Source of the DNA: Nitrosospira sp. Nsp2 | GTDB taxonomy: Bacteria; Pseudomonadota; Gammaproteobacteria; Burkholderiales; Nitrosomonadaceae | DNA length: 64,000 nucleotides | Direction of reading: 5' to 3' | Assembly (NCBI RefSeq): GCF_003050965.1 | Contig: NZ_QAOU01000003.1 | Coordinates: 372,001 to 436,000 of the forward strand | Shown: piece after piece, positions 19,122-28,855 of the stretch | Position numbering within the stretch: the first letter of the stretch is position 1 | How the letters are laid out: each line of letters opens with the position of its first letter | The notes under the pieces: generated by a model | The model's input: the letters and a program-made list of their open reading frames with translations, nothing else | Databases searched by the model: none | What the model was told of the DNA's origin: nothing | Program-made: the position numbers and the translations under genes

Positions 19122-19901
19122 ATGGCTTTTGAGTTTGATGTCGTCACGCTTTTCCCTCAAATGTTCGAGGCGATTACGAAGTACGGCGTTACCGGACGGG
19201 CCAGCACAAACGGAATTTATCGCTTACATACCTGGAACCCGCGCGAATTTACGGAAGATAATCATCGTACCGTGGATGACCGACCCTATGGTGGGGGTCC
19301 GGGAATGGTGATGCTGGCGGAACCCCTGGAAAGGGCCATAACGGCGGCAAGAAGCCGCCAAAGTGTAAATAGCCTCGGTACCGTGAGCGCCCCGAAGGTG
19401 GTGTACCTTTCCCCGCAGGGACGCCCGCTGAATCATCAGGTGGTATTGGAGTTATGCGAGTTACCTGCCCTCGTACTGCTTGCCGGACGCTACGAAGGCG
19501 TAGATGAGCGCCTGATCGAGCGGCAGGTGGATTACGAAATTTCTATCGGGGATTATGTACTCTCCGGCGGTGAACTGGCCGCCATGGTTTTGATAGATTG
19601 TATGGTACGGCAAATGCCCGGCGTGCTCGGGGACCCTGAATCGGCCAGCCTGGAATCCTTCACCAACGGGTTGCTTGATTTCCCGCAGTACACGCGGCCC
19701 GAGGTTTACTACGGTACTGTGGTACCCGACGTGTTAATGTCTGGACATCATGCCAGAATAAAACGCTGGCGTTTGCAACAGTCTTTGGGCAGGACATGGC
19801 TGAGACGCCCGGATTTGCTGGCGTTGAAAGTCGAGAGCGGCCTGACCGGCGAGGAAAAAAGATTGCTGGAGGAATTTCAGCGATCCTACGGAATCAATTG
19901 A
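19122..19901 (+). CDS. trmD: tRNA (guanine-N1)-methyltransferase
   Basis: Methylates G37 next to the anticodon, preventing +1 frameshifts. It has 259 residues and the SPOUT trefoil knot. Motifs include [17 protein letters not shown], the loop [22 protein letters not shown], and the S-adenosylmethionine site [15 protein letters not shown] with [14 protein letters not shown]. It starts two bases after the rimM stop codon. Confidence 0.98.
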   Translation: MAFEFDVVTLFPQMFEAITKYGVTGRASTNGIYRLHTWNPREFTEDNHRTVDDRPYGGGPGMVMLAEPLERAITAARSRQSVNSLGTVSAPKVVYLSPQGRPLNHQVVLELCELPALVLLAGRYEGVDERLIERQVDYEISIGDYVLSGGELAAMVLIDCMVRQMPGVLGDPESASLESFTNGLLDFPQYTRPEVYYGTVVPDVLMSGHHARIKRWRLQQSLGRTWLRRPDLLALKVESGLTGEEKRLLEEFQRSYGIN

Positions 19902-19951
19902 AAGCAGCAGCAACCGAGGAATATAAAGCAAAAAAGCTAAGGAGTAGAAAA

Positions 19952-20359
19952 ATGAATCTGATCGAACAACTTGAGAGCGAAGAAATCAGCCGTCTGGGTA
20001 AAACAATCCCGGACTTCTCCACCGGGGACACCGTTGTGGTTAACGTCAAAGTGGTAGAAGGCGACCGCAAGCGTATTCAGGCTTATGAAGGCATTGTCAT
20101 CGGAAAACGCAATCGTGGTCTGAATTCCGCTTTCACTGTGCGTAAAGTGTCCAGTGGAGAAGGTGTCGAACGTACTTTCCAAACTTATTCGCCACTGATC
20201 GCCAGTATTGAAATCAAGCGGCGCGGCGACGTGCGCCGAGCCAAGCTGTATTACTTGCGGGACCGTTCGGGCAAATCTGCGCGTATTCGGGAAAAGCTGC
20301 CAGCCCGAGCTGCCGTGAAGAAGGAAGAGAAGGATGTGCGTAAAGCCGAGCCCGCCTAA
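19952..20359 (+). CDS. rplS: 50S ribosomal protein bL19
   Basis: A 135-residue protein at the 30S-50S interface. An open frame reaches back into trmD, but the ATG at 19952 follows TAAGGAG and gives the standard start [12 protein letters not shown]. The motifs [30 protein letters not shown] and the C-terminal [18 protein letters not shown] are present. It has a Lys/Glu-rich C-terminal extension. Last gene of the rpsP operon. Confidence 0.97.
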   Translation: MNLIEQLESEEISRLGKTIPDFSTGDTVVVNVKVVEGDRKRIQAYEGIVIGKRNRGLNSAFTVRKVSSGEGVERTFQTYSPLIASIEIKRRGDVRRAKLYYLRDRSGKSARIREKLPARAAVKKEEKDVRKAEPA

Positions 20360-20367
20360 GCGTTGTT

Positions 20368-20416
20368 AAACCTCTGAACAAGTTTTCCATCCCATGGGCC
20401 TTGTTACAGAGGTTTT
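20368..20416 (+). terminator. Terminator of the rpsP-rplS operon
   Basis: A long hairpin: AAACCTCTGAACAAG pairs with CTTGTTACAGAGGTTTT with one bulged base, ending in a short T run nine bases after the rplS stop. Confidence 0.75.
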
Positions 20417-20438
20417 CGACTCAGGGCGCTGGTTAGCA

Positions 20439-21032
20439 TCATTTTTGTTTCGGCTGCGGCTTTTGTTCAATTTCCTTCAGCCAGATATCATACACGTCGT
20501 CTGGCCACAGTGATTTGATCCACACAATCACATCATCGATCTGCTGATTCGTCAATTTTCCATCCCAGGGTGGCATGCCCCCGGGACCTGGGCTACCTTC
20601 CCGAATCATTTTTTCCAGCGTTTCGGTTGAGTGATGCCACGCATGGGCGCTACCGTCCAACGGCGGTGGCGGATATCTGCCGTCGGGCCCGGGGGTCCGC
20701 CAACCTGGCGTGGATTCCCCATTTGACCCGTGGCAACTCGCGCAGTTGGCACGATAGACAGCCTCACCACGCTTGATCTTTTCCGGATCCAGCTTACGCG
20801 CCGCCAGGTTTTTCGGCTGTTCCACCGGAGCAGTAGCTGAAGGCGCCGTTTCCTTAACAGTGGTTTCCGACTCGACAGCGGAAGAGGACGGCTGGGCGGG
20901 TGCCGCTGGCACCGCTGGTGCTGCAGGCGCTGATGTCTCTGCGGGGGCCTTTGAAGGTGCGGGGGACTTGGACTCGCCGCATGCAGCAATAATTCCGGCC
21001 ATGCCGATCAGCAGAAAAAAACGAATGTTCAT
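20439..21032 (-). CDS. Lipoprotein c-type cytochrome
   Basis: A 197-residue periplasmic electron carrier. The lipobox IAAC places the lipidated Cys at 18. A 60-residue Pro/Ala/Ser-rich linker follows, then one cytochrome c domain with the haem-binding CASCH (97-101) and a likely axial Met153 in GGMPP. The tail is Lys-rich. It lies downstream of the DUF411 and cupredoxin genes on the same strand, with about 104 bp between, consistent with a periplasmic copper and electron-transfer cluster. The partner is unknown. Confidence 0.88.
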   Translation of the reverse strand: MNIRFFLLIGMAGIIAACGESKSPAPSKAPAETSAPAAPAVPAAPAQPSSSAVESETTVKETAPSATAPVEQPKNLAARKLDPEKIKRGEAVYRANCASCHGSNGESTPGWRTPGPDGRYPPPPLDGSAHAWHHSTETLEKMIREGSPGPGGMPPWDGKLTNQQIDDVIVWIKSLWPDDVYDIWLKEIEQKPQPKQK

Positions 21033-21136
21033 GAGGATAGCCTTTACGGTTGGCCCGTCGGCGGGATGTAACGAATGCGACGGGCCAAGTTCTTTTTATT
21101 CAACGCGACGAGAGCAGAGAGGAGATTGCAATCCTC

Positions 21137-21616
21137 TCATTTCAGTCTCATCATGGATTCTTTCGGATCGGAAGGAAGGTGGCGGCTGTATACGCTCGTA
21201 TCGCCCTGTTTATTGATCAACAGCACGTCATAAGGATCGCTGCGCGCGCCTTCCATACCAGGAGAGCCATGGGGCATACCCGGTGCGGTAAGGCCAATGG
21301 CCCGTGGACGCTCTTTCAACAATCGCTTGATATCCGCTGCGGGTACATGACCTTCAACCGCATAACCGTCGATCAGGGCGGTATGGCATGAACCCAGCGT
21401 CGTAGAAATGCCGGCGCGCTCCCGTGCCTCTTTGTTACCCACATCGTGGGTGTTCACAGTGAAGCCGTGCGCGCGCATATGGTCTACCCATTTTGCGCAG
21501 CATTTGCATGTGGCGCTTTTGTAGACCTCGACCGTCGTCGGAGCGGCCTGCGTGACCGCCGGCAAACCGCTGATGAGAAAGGATCCTGCTAGTAATACAT
21601 GTTTTGCTATTTTCAT
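21137..21616 (-). CDS. DUF411 metal-binding periplasmic protein
   Basis: A 159-residue exported protein. A signal peptide (ending near TQAA) is followed by a DUF411 domain with the metal motif ATCKCCAKWVDHM, then CHTALIDGYAVEGHVP and GLTAPGMPHGSPGM. DUF411 proteins are usually linked with copper resistance or cytochrome oxidase assembly. I chose the ATG at 21616, which overlaps the cupredoxin stop codon (ATGA), so the two genes are translationally coupled. Confidence 0.9.
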   Translation of the reverse strand: MKIAKHVLLAGSFLISGLPAVTQAAPTTVEVYKSATCKCCAKWVDHMRAHGFTVNTHDVGNKEARERAGISTTLGSCHTALIDGYAVEGHVPAADIKRLLKERPRAIGLTAPGMPHGSPGMEGARSDPYDVLLINKQGDTSVYSRHLPSDPKESMMRLK

Positions 21617-22074
21617 TTGGCTTCCACGTTGATTGTTCCTTTCATGCCGGGAAAGTTCATGCCCTTGAAGTGGCCTGGCAACGGGCAGGCGAAACTGACG
21701 GTGCCCGCATCGGCGAAGTGCCATACCAGTTCGCGAGTGTCGCCAGCGTTGACGCTGATCATATTGGGCTCGTCATGGTGTTCCTTCTCAGGGTGTTTTT
21801 TCATCATTTTGCCATGCTCATCGATTTCGTCAGGTGAGCCGATCATCATCTCATGCTGCTTTTTGCCTTCATTCTTAAGCAAAAATTTAATTGTTTCTCC
21901 CTGTTTCACGCTTATTTCAGAAGGCTTGAAACGGTTTTCCACCATGGTAATCTCGATGGTGCGGGAGACCTTTCCCGGATCGCCGGGGCTGCCTACGCCG
22001 TCTTCGGCCAAGGCCCCTGTCCAGTTCCCGGTCAAGATGAAGGCGGACGCGATCAAGATCAAAATCTTTTTCAT
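21613..22074 (-). CDS. Periplasmic cupredoxin (plastocyanin/azurin-like)
   Basis: A 153-residue blue-copper-fold protein with a signal peptide of about 24 residues. The type 1 copper ligands are all visible: His74 (QHEMM), Cys130, His135 and Met139 in ACPLPGHFKGM. A His/Lys-rich loop at about 92-103 may bind extra metal. The ATG at 22074 has GAGGAGG upstream; a longer frame to 22143 lacks the signal at its start. It is coupled by a four-base overlap to the DUF411 gene. Confidence 0.9.
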   Translation of the reverse strand: MKKILILIASAFILTGNWTGALAEDGVGSPGDPGKVSRTIEITMVENRFKPSEISVKQGETIKFLLKNEGKKQHEMMIGSPDEIDEHGKMMKKHPEKEHHDEPNMISVNAGDTRELVWHFADAGTVSFACPLPGHFKGMNFPGMKGTINVEAK

Positions 22075-22504
22075 GTGATCCTCCTCTCTGCAGATCTGGC
22101 TTTCCCTGTTGCCGCACCTGAAAATATAGCGCAAATATAGCAAAAAATCGCCCGTCCGCCCAATTTAGTGCAAAATGTCGAGTTGAATCGAGCGCTTAAA
22201 CTAGAGCAAGGGGGCTCAATCATCGAGACATTGAGTTCACAGGCTGGGCATATGTCCGATGCAGCGATCGAATGACTGGCACGGTTAAACAGGTTTATGG
22301 CCTCGTCTTGCCGGTAGGTAATAGACCAGAGAGGCGCTGGCGGAGTTCCAGCTGGTCCCCCACGATGGATCGAACACTGTCCGAGCACGCCCAAGCATTG
22401 CTCCTTCATATAAGCAGCGAGTGATGTCGGCCGTTTCAGCCGCTATCTTTCGCCTGGCGTCGTTTCGTTTGATAGCCCCAAAGCGGATTTGGAAAAGAGG
22501 GTAC
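22075..22504. other. 430-bp gene-free stretch between divergent genes
   Basis: It separates the cupredoxin gene and the lipoprotein gene. Open frames in it have no recognisable motifs or start signals. It must carry both promoters, but I see no convincing -35/-10 pair. Confidence 0.5.
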
Positions 22505-23692
22505 ATGCCTTTATTTTATGCGCTGCTTTATCTGATCTCCGCGATGGCGTTGTCCGGCTGTGCATCACCCATAGCACTCAACCGGGCAGTCTCCGCCTAT
22601 GACGAGGCCATTACGAGTGCGGCATCCAAGCAATTGCTGGCGAATATCGCGCGGGCCCATCATCACCAGCCCCTACATTTCACGGGTGTATCGAACGTTG
22701 CGGCAACCTTCGATTTTCGCTTCAATGCCGGGGCCACGCCTGCGCTGGGGGGGCTCGCCGGAGCAGTATTGATGCCGATTTTTGGCGCCACTGTCGCTGA
22801 AAATCCCACCATCAGCATTGTCCCCATTGAAGGAGAAGAATTCACCAAGCGGCTGCTAGCCCCGTTTCAGCAAGCCAAGCTGACGCTGTTGCTTCGTCAG
22901 CGCTACGACATCGACCTGCTGCTGAGACTCATGGCGCAGGAAGTACGCCTCCAACAGCCCACCGAACGGATTGCCTATCGAAATCTGCCCTCCGATTCAC
23001 AGGGGTATGAGATGTTCCGTCGCGTGGTGCTGCATCTTTCCGCTATCCAGGACCAAAACCAGCTTCATGTCGAACCCTTGACCCTCGAACGCACGTGGAT
23101 CATTCCCGCCGGGGCAGTTACCGCTGAGGGTTTTCAGGTTCTGGAGAAAGAGTTTTTTGTCCTCTATAACAAACAGGACAATACTTATACGCTTCGCAAA
23201 AACGTGCCGGGACCGATCCTCATCACCAATTATGATCCAAATACCTTACCTTCCGAGGAACGCATCCGGTTAAGCAACGAGGCAGGAAACACGAACACCA
23301 ACGATGTCGCCTTCGACATCCGCCCCCACGGTTCAGGAGGGGAATGGCCCATTCGGGGAACTTTCCGGCTGAGAAGCTTCCATTCCATTCTCGGCTTCCT
23401 CGGCCGTTCCCTCGGCGACGAGCCCGAGTACCACGTCGAGCGAGACCCGCGCACTCCACCCATTGCACGAAACGAAAACCCGGTCTCCACGATGGAACTC
23501 GTTGTTTCCGACTCGGCGCTTCCGGGTGCGGATCTGTCAATTCATTCGCATAATCGTCACTACGCGGTAAACACCACCGGACCGCTCGCCCGCTGGAACC
23601 GCGACGCCTTCCAGATGTTGTATCTGTTGTTTCAGATGACGATTACCGATTTACCCCGCACGGGTGTCCCCAGTATTACGATTGCTAAATAA
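22505..23692 (+). CDS. Lipoprotein of unknown function
   Basis: A 395-residue outer-membrane-type lipoprotein. The signal peptide with lipobox LSGC lies within the first 17 residues when starting at ATG 22505, which has GAGGG upstream; the frame is open to 22421 but the extra residues are basic and unlike a signal. The mature part has an N-terminal SPIALNRAVSAYDEA region with a helical Gln/His-rich segment, a Gly/Ala-rich section, and a C-terminal part with IHSHNRHYAVN. I do not recognise the family. It is monocistronic. Confidence 0.7.
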   Translation: MPLFYALLYLISAMALSGCASPIALNRAVSAYDEAITSAASKQLLANIARAHHHQPLHFTGVSNVAATFDFRFNAGATPALGGLAGAVLMPIFGATVAENPTISIVPIEGEEFTKRLLAPFQQAKLTLLLRQRYDIDLLLRLMAQEVRLQQPTERIAYRNLPSDSQGYEMFRRVVLHLSAIQDQNQLHVEPLTLERTWIIPAGAVTAEGFQVLEKEFFVLYNKQDNTYTLRKNVPGPILITNYDPNTLPSEERIRLSNEAGNTNTNDVAFDIRPHGSGGEWPIRGTFRLRSFHSILGFLGRSLGDEPEYHVERDPRTPPIARNENPVSTMELVVSDSALPGADLSIHSHNRHYAVNTTGPLARWNRDAFQMLYLLFQMTITDLPRTGVPSITIAK

Positions 23693-23761
23693 GCCGGGAC
23701 TTATTGCCGGGTTCGGCGCCGACGCGAGGGATGCCGAAACGCTATGAAATGATCGCGGGGA

Positions 23762-24094
23762 TTAATTCTTATTCCCATCGTGGATTTGACGGAACAGGAC
23801 TTCGGGGCCCCCTACAGCTTGGTTAATCTCGATCACCTTGCGCCGTGACTTGTTTCCCTGCTTGAGTATCACCTGACATTGCGGCACGCCAAATACTTCG
23901 GCCAGAAACGCCATCAGCGCGGCGTTAGCCGCCCCTTCCACCGGCGCCGCAGCAACTCTGATTTTCAGCGCGTCGCCATGCAATCCCGCTACTTCCGTTC
24001 GTTTCGCGCCGGGCTGTATGTGCAGAATGAGGGTAAGCCGGCCACCGCGGGGATGGCTGCGACACCATGCGTTATGCGCAGGAGATGACGTCAT
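23762..24094 (-). CDS. DUF167 (YggU) family protein
   Basis: A 110-residue small alpha/beta protein. The family motif LHIQPGAKRTEVAGLHGDAL is followed by KIRVAAAPVEGAANAALMAFLA and the C-terminal GNKSRRKVIEI. Members often follow yggT and proC, as here (116 bp downstream of yggT). Function unknown. Confidence 0.9.
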   Translation of the reverse strand: MTSSPAHNAWCRSHPRGGRLTLILHIQPGAKRTEVAGLHGDALKIRVAAAPVEGAANAALMAFLAEVFGVPQCQVILKQGNKSRRKVIEINQAVGGPEVLFRQIHDGNKN

Positions 24095-24209
24095 GCATTA
24101 ACATAGCGTGGCTACGACTGTTCACGTGGGTTTAACTATTTTCGCTTGCGAGGATAGGGACGGGAGCGTTAAGCGTTTGCGTTCACTTGAGATTAAATCA
24201 AGAGCCGAG

Positions 24210-24782
24210 TTAAAACAGGTGGGAGATTTGTCTCTCCATCCCTGCTACGACAAACAGCAACAGTTGAATAATCACTAAAACAAATAACGGAGACAGATCT
24301 ATATTAGCGATTGGCGGGATGCGCGCGCGGATAGCTCCGAGAAACGGTCGGGTGAAACTGTCGAGTACCGGTGCCAGCGGGCTGTAGGGATTGATCCAGG
24401 AAAGTAGTGCCTGCGCGATTATCGCTACCATTATGATATAAATCGTCATCTTGATAATCGCTACCAGCGCCAGGAGCGCAAGCCCGCCGATGGCAATCCC
24501 GATAGAAGAGCTGAAGTCATAACCCTGCAGCGTTCGAACTCCCGCCAGTAAGAGTAATTGGATAAGCCATGCCAGCAGAAAAGTGGCGAGATCCATTCCC
24601 CGGAAGCCGGGAATCACGCGGCGGGCAGGCCGCACCAGAAAATCGGTCAGTGCGATAAGGAATGGCGAAAATGGGTTGCGGTGGGGTGCGCGCAGCAACT
24701 GCATCAGGAAACGCAGCAGCAATGCCAGAGAAAATAATCCCAGCAAGGTGTCGAGGAGAAATATAAGCATCTGGTTGAGCAT
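24210..24782 (-). CDS. YggT family membrane protein
   Basis: A 190-residue protein with two copies of the YGGT domain, each with two transmembrane helices: LRAPHRNPFSPFL near 30-43 and the second repeat around LLSWINPYSPLAPVLDSFTRPFL near 125-147. Homologues have been tied to osmotic tolerance and Z-ring positioning. It lies 31 bp downstream of proC, in the conserved proC-yggT-yggU order; the yggS gene that usually precedes proC is absent. Confidence 0.93.
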   Translation of the reverse strand: MLNQMLIFLLDTLLGLFSLALLLRFLMQLLRAPHRNPFSPFLIALTDFLVRPARRVIPGFRGMDLATFLLAWLIQLLLLAGVRTLQGYDFSSSIGIAIGGLALLALVAIIKMTIYIIMVAIIAQALLSWINPYSPLAPVLDSFTRPFLGAIRARIPPIANIDLSPLFVLVIIQLLLFVVAGMERQISHLF

Positions 24783-24813
24783 ACGTAATCCTCAAAGCAA
24801 CAGTGAATGGATT

Positions 24814-25626
24814 TTATTTATTGCCGAACTCATCGGCCAGTTCGCGTGAGCGCTGGCTTGCCGCATGCGCTGCCCGGACAATTGCGCGTTTGACTCCGTC
24901 TTGCTCCAAATTCGCTATCGCGCGCTCAGTCGTGCCGCCGGGCGACGTGACCCTGGCGCGCAGCACGGCGGCATCTTCGCTGCTCTCACTGGCAAGTCTG
25001 GCCGCGCCGAGAAAGGTGTCAACGCTCATCTGCCGCGCCTGAGCCGGGGTTAAGCCCAATTCACGCGCCGCAATCTGCATTGCCTCGATAAAATAGAATA
25101 CATAAGCCGGACCACTGCCGGAGATTGCGGTCACCGCGTCCAGCAATTCCTCGCTCTCGACCCAGAGCACAGAGCCTACCGCTCCAAGTATGGCCTCCGC
25201 GTTGCGTTTCTCCTCCACGGTCACCTCGGCCCTGGCGTAGAGGCCGGTAACGCCCGCTCGAATCAATGCCGGAGTATTGGGCATGGCCCGCACGACGCGA
25301 GTATGACCCGCCAGCCACCGGGAGATGTCTCCCGCGCGAATACCGGCGGCGATAGAGATAATCAGATGGTTTTCAAGCAGCGGAGCGAGTTCCCGGGCCA
25401 CGGTGGGCAGTTGCTGGGGTTTTACAGCGAGGACTATTACGTCGCCATGGGCTACACCCTGGGCAAGGCTGGCCACCGCTTGCACGTTAAATGCATGCTG
25501 TAGTTTTTCTCGTCCCTCAGGGCTTATTTCGACGACGCAAAGCTGGATGGGCGAAAAATCCTGCTGCAAGAGGCCGCTGATCAAGGCGGAAGCCATGTTG
25601 CCCCCGCCGATAAAAGTAATGCGCAC
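24814..25626 (-). CDS. proC: Pyrroline-5-carboxylate reductase
   Basis: Last step of proline biosynthesis. It has 270 residues. The Rossmann motif FIGGGNMASALI lies at the N-terminus, and the C-terminal signature includes VTSPGGTTERAIANLE. The GTG at 25626, with AAGGGA upstream, gives the standard N-terminus; a TTG at 25662 would add 12 residues. AISGSGPAYVFYFIEA is the substrate-side motif. Confidence 0.96.
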   Translation of the reverse strand: MRITFIGGGNMASALISGLLQQDFSPIQLCVVEISPEGREKLQHAFNVQAVASLAQGVAHGDVIVLAVKPQQLPTVARELAPLLENHLIISIAAGIRAGDISRWLAGHTRVVRAMPNTPALIRAGVTGLYARAEVTVEEKRNAEAILGAVGSVLWVESEELLDAVTAISGSGPAYVFYFIEAMQIAARELGLTPAQARQMSVDTFLGAARLASESSEDAAVLRARVTSPGGTTERAIANLEQDGVKRAIVRAAHAASQRSRELADEFGNK

Positions 25627-25762
25627 TGTAATCCCTTTTTTATTAGGCACCTTGGAGGGCAATGATATACGCCGATGGCGGCATAAGCATCAATAGATGC
25701 AAACGATGCAGGGGTGAGAAAGGTTCATCACGATACAGAGAAAATGCGGAACTCCCTCTGGC

Positions 25763-26584
25763 TCATTTTTGACAATGCGGACAATAGAAACTTGAGCGCT
25801 GTCCTTGCCTTATTTGGGAGATGGCTGTCCCGCACTTGCGGCAGGGCTTGCCGGTACGGCCATACACCCAGTACTGCTGCTGAAAATATCCCGGATTTCC
25901 CCCGCTATCAACAAAATCGCGCAAGCTGCTGCCGCCCGCTTCAATCGCCAGATCGAGCGTGACCTTTATCGCTTGCACCAATCTTTCGCATCGGGTTGCT
26001 CCCAGCCGGCCCGCAGCGGTCGTGGGAGCAATGCCCGCGCGAAAAAGCGCTTCATTAGCGTAAATGTTCCCCACCCCTACAACGATGTGACTATTCATCA
26101 ACACCTCCTTGATGCTCGCGTGCCGCCCCCTGGTTCTCCTGTACAGCAGGGTTCCGGTAAAGCCTTCCGTGAGCGGCTCGGGCCCAAGCTGCGCCAACAG
26201 CGCATGCTTCATCACGTCTGGATACGCCCAGAGTATCGCGCCAAAGCGCCGCGGATCACGCAGGCGCAGAACCACGCCATTATCCAGAACCAGATCGGCA
26301 TGGTCATGCTTTTCCGGCGGCGTGATTGCGCTGGGCGGCAGCAACCTGAGACTGCCGGACATACCAAGATGCAGGATCAACGTCCCCTTGCCGCAATCCA
26401 ACAAGATATATTTTCCGCGCCGGGTTACCTGGTGAATTTCCGCACCCCGGAGTGTTTGGTCCAGATCAGGAGGGACCGGCCAACGCAGATTGGGGTTTCT
26501 TATCTGCGCCCCGGCTATGCGACGGCCTTCCAGATGGGATACGATCCCCCGCCGGGTGACTTCGACTTCAGGTAATTCAGGCAA
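25763..26584 (-). CDS. mutM: Formamidopyrimidine-DNA glycosylase
   Basis: Removes 8-oxoguanine and Fapy lesions by a glycosylase/AP-lyase mechanism. It has 273 residues. The catalytic nucleophile is the N-terminal proline, so the start must be the TTG at 26584 directly before PELPEVEV, although the frame is open to 26599. Further motifs are [15 protein letters not shown] and the C-terminal zinc finger CRKCG..CPHC. There is only a weak ribosome-binding signal, which with TTG suggests low expression. Confidence 0.95.
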   Translation of the reverse strand: MPELPEVEVTRRGIVSHLEGRRIAGAQIRNPNLRWPVPPDLDQTLRGAEIHQVTRRGKYILLDCGKGTLILHLGMSGSLRLLPPSAITPPEKHDHADLVLDNGVVLRLRDPRRFGAILWAYPDVMKHALLAQLGPEPLTEGFTGTLLYRRTRGRHASIKEVLMNSHIVVGVGNIYANEALFRAGIAPTTAAGRLGATRCERLVQAIKVTLDLAIEAGGSSLRDFVDSGGNPGYFQQQYWVYGRTGKPCRKCGTAISQIRQGQRSSFYCPHCQK

Positions 26585-26734
26585 GTGAATAGTCCGCAAA
26601 TATAAACTGAGAATGTAAACCGAGTTTCGAGCGGCATCTCAGCAGTGTCCTTAAACTCATGGACTCTTGGTCAGCCGGCGTTCGCAAGTGACCCGGCCTT
26701 TCCTCTCTTCATGCTGAAACGGAGGGCAGGGAGT

Positions 26735-28090
26735 TCATTTCCTTCGCCGTTTCCACCAGATCATTGCGCCGCTTGTCAGAAAAATCAGCGGCAAGACGAT
26801 CAGAAAGCTCCAGGCTATCATCGTCAGCGCTGGTTCGGCCAACTGCAGATTGCTGTCGAGTGTCGCTCGAGGCTGAATGGCGATGAGATCGTCATCGGCC
26901 GCCAGCCAATTGAGGACATTAATGCCGAAATCCAGATTCTTTCCGTAGCCGAGATAGGCGTTAGCAAGAAAATGGCCGCTACCGATCACGACAATCCGCT
27001 GCTCGTGGTCCTGCACGGTGCGGCTCATTGCGGCGGCGATCGGGACAGGACCGGCTACATCATACATCGGATCGAAGGCGAGTCCGCTATCAAGCTTACC
27101 GGTCTCCACCCATCCGCTTTGCGCTGTTTCCACAAGGGCAACACTTTGCCAATCCTCGCTCTCATTGAGCGCAATCTGGCGGGCAAAGGGAAAGATGGTA
27201 GGGTAGTCGAAATTATTGGTGACCGGGTGCTGGGCATAGCTCGCGCCCCGCGCAAATGTAACAGGGGTTCTCAATTGCTCGGCTTGAGGGTCAACCACGA
27301 CTCCCGCAGTCAGAGTCAGTCCCAGTCTCTCAGCCAGCGGTTGCAACCCATGCAGCGGTTCCTGGTCCACAAGCCACAAAAGATTACCACCTCGTTCGAC
27401 ATAAACAAGCAACTTTTCTACCGTTCCCTCTGACAGGTCAACTTGCGGTGAAGTAATAATCAACACGCTTGTATCCACGGGTAAGTGCCCAATAATCGCC
27501 GGGTTGTATACGCGGACGGTGAAGCCCCTGGACGTTAATTGCTTGCCGAATTCTCCGAGATCGCGACTGGCGATGCCGTCGAGCCTGCGCTCCCCATGTC
27601 CGGCGAGACCCATTACCCGTTTATCGCCGAAGCGCGCCAGGCGCATCAGTAAATTTGTCAGCGCCTGTTCGTTGAATGTTGCCAGACGTTCCTGCCTGCC
27701 ATTAAATTCCACCACTGTCTCGCCGTTGACCTGGACACCCGCTGCTTGCGCGCGCTGCGGGTGCTCGTCCGGATCAACGAAAGTAATGGTCAGATCGGGT
27801 TTGATGCGTTGATAGAGCGCGAGGAAGTCACCAATTATCTTGGATATGTTTCCCAGTTGCGCATCCTGTGCCGTCGCATAAACGGTAATCGCAATGGGAC
27901 CGTTCATGTTTTTCAGCACGTCGATCGAGGCCGGGCTCAGACTGTTGCGCGCGTTGTGGCTGACATCCCACTGAATTCGGTTTTCCCATGCCAGATAACC
28001 CAGCAGACCCGCGAGCGCGGCCACCAGCGCCAAAAACAGGCCACTCTGCACCAGCCAGTGCCAGCGCCGCTTACTGTTCATCGCGGACAT
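26735..28090 (-). CDS. Gld-type ABC system auxiliary protein (GldG-like)
   Basis: A 451-residue protein with one N-terminal transmembrane helix (after RRWHWLVQ), a large periplasmic region of the ABC-type uncharacterised transport domain (motifs NARNSLSPAS, VDPDEHP, GHGERRL, LLVYVERGGNLLWL) and a C-terminal helix plus basic tail. In Bacteroidetes GldG works with GldF and GldA; here the three genes are consecutive on one strand. The proteobacterial function is not established. Confidence 0.88.
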   Translation of the reverse strand: MSAMNSKRRWHWLVQSGLFLALVAALAGLLGYLAWENRIQWDVSHNARNSLSPASIDVLKNMNGPIAITVYATAQDAQLGNISKIIGDFLALYQRIKPDLTITFVDPDEHPQRAQAAGVQVNGETVVEFNGRQERLATFNEQALTNLLMRLARFGDKRVMGLAGHGERRLDGIASRDLGEFGKQLTSRGFTVRVYNPAIIGHLPVDTSVLIITSPQVDLSEGTVEKLLVYVERGGNLLWLVDQEPLHGLQPLAERLGLTLTAGVVVDPQAEQLRTPVTFARGASYAQHPVTNNFDYPTIFPFARQIALNESEDWQSVALVETAQSGWVETGKLDSGLAFDPMYDVAGPVPIAAAMSRTVQDHEQRIVVIGSGHFLANAYLGYGKNLDFGINVLNWLAADDDLIAIQPRATLDSNLQLAEPALTMIAWSFLIVLPLIFLTSGAMIWWKRRRK

Positions 28091-28093
28091 GGC

Positions 28094-28855
28094 TCAACCA
28101 TGCAAACGCTCGCCATCCAGTCTGCGGATAGACAGCACCAGAAAGATCAGAGTGAAAATCGCAAAGTACGCAAGATCAAAACTGTCGATCATGCCGCGAT
28201 TGAAGTTTGCATAATGAGCGAGCAGCGAGAGGTCGCGGGCGATGCCGTCGGTGCTCTCGGCGGTAACATTATCCACGACCCAGAGGCCCAGCAGGACGCC
28301 CAGCGTGCCCGCACCGGCTGTGGCAGGTTGAGCACTGAGGCATGAGATATATAAGCCGAGAGCAGTGAAGCAGGCGGATATCAGGCATAATCCGGCGATA
28401 TTGCTCAGTAACAGGCCAAAATCAAGCGAACCGCCCAATAGCAGCGAAACGGATAAAGCGACAACCAAAGCAATTATGGTGCTGAAGAAGATCATCAGCC
28501 CGAGAAATTTACCCAGCACGATGTCGCTTATCGAAACCGGAGCGGAGATCAGGAATGTCAGGGTTTGGTTACGGCGTTCTTCGGCGATAAGGCGCGCGGT
28601 CAAGAGCGGGGTCGCGGTCAACAGCACGACGGCAGCCATTGCAGATAATGGCGCGACAATCATTTCGGTGACCCCGGGGGGATTGGCAATCCTGATCAGT
28701 TGCGGCTGAATTTGGAGAAAAGTATCGAGATGCGCCAGAAAAACCCATGCCAAGACCACCTGCGCCAGCGCCAATATCACCCAGGCCAGCGGCGAGCAAA
28801 ACAGTATTTTTAATTCCTTTTGAGCGATCGTGAACATCCGATCAGGCGTCTTCAA
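28094..28855 (-). CDS. ABC transporter permease (GldF-like)
   Basis: A 253-residue permease of the ABC-2 type with six hydrophobic helices. It contains LLTARLIAEERRNQTLTFL, a motif typical of GldF/NosY-like permeases, and begins MFTIAQKELKILFCSPLAW. Its start overlaps the end of the ATPase gene by 14 bases and it lies four bases before the GldG-like gene, so the three are coupled. Confidence 0.9.
   Translation of the reverse strand: MKTPDRMFTIAQKELKILFCSPLAWVILALAQVVLAWVFLAHLDTFLQIQPQLIRIANPPGVTEMIVAPLSAMAAVVLLTATPLLTARLIAEERRNQTLTFLISAPVSISDIVLGKFLGLMIFFSTIIALVVALSVSLLLGGSLDFGLLLSNIAGLCLISACFTALGLYISCLSAQPATAGAGTLGVLLGLWVVDNVTAESTDGIARDLSLLAHYANFNRGMIDSFDLAYFAIFTLIFLVLSIRRLDGERLHG

Noticed and set aside
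26645-27433. 262-codon plus-strand frame opposite the GldG-like gene
   Set aside because: Antisense to a gene with domain support and operon context.
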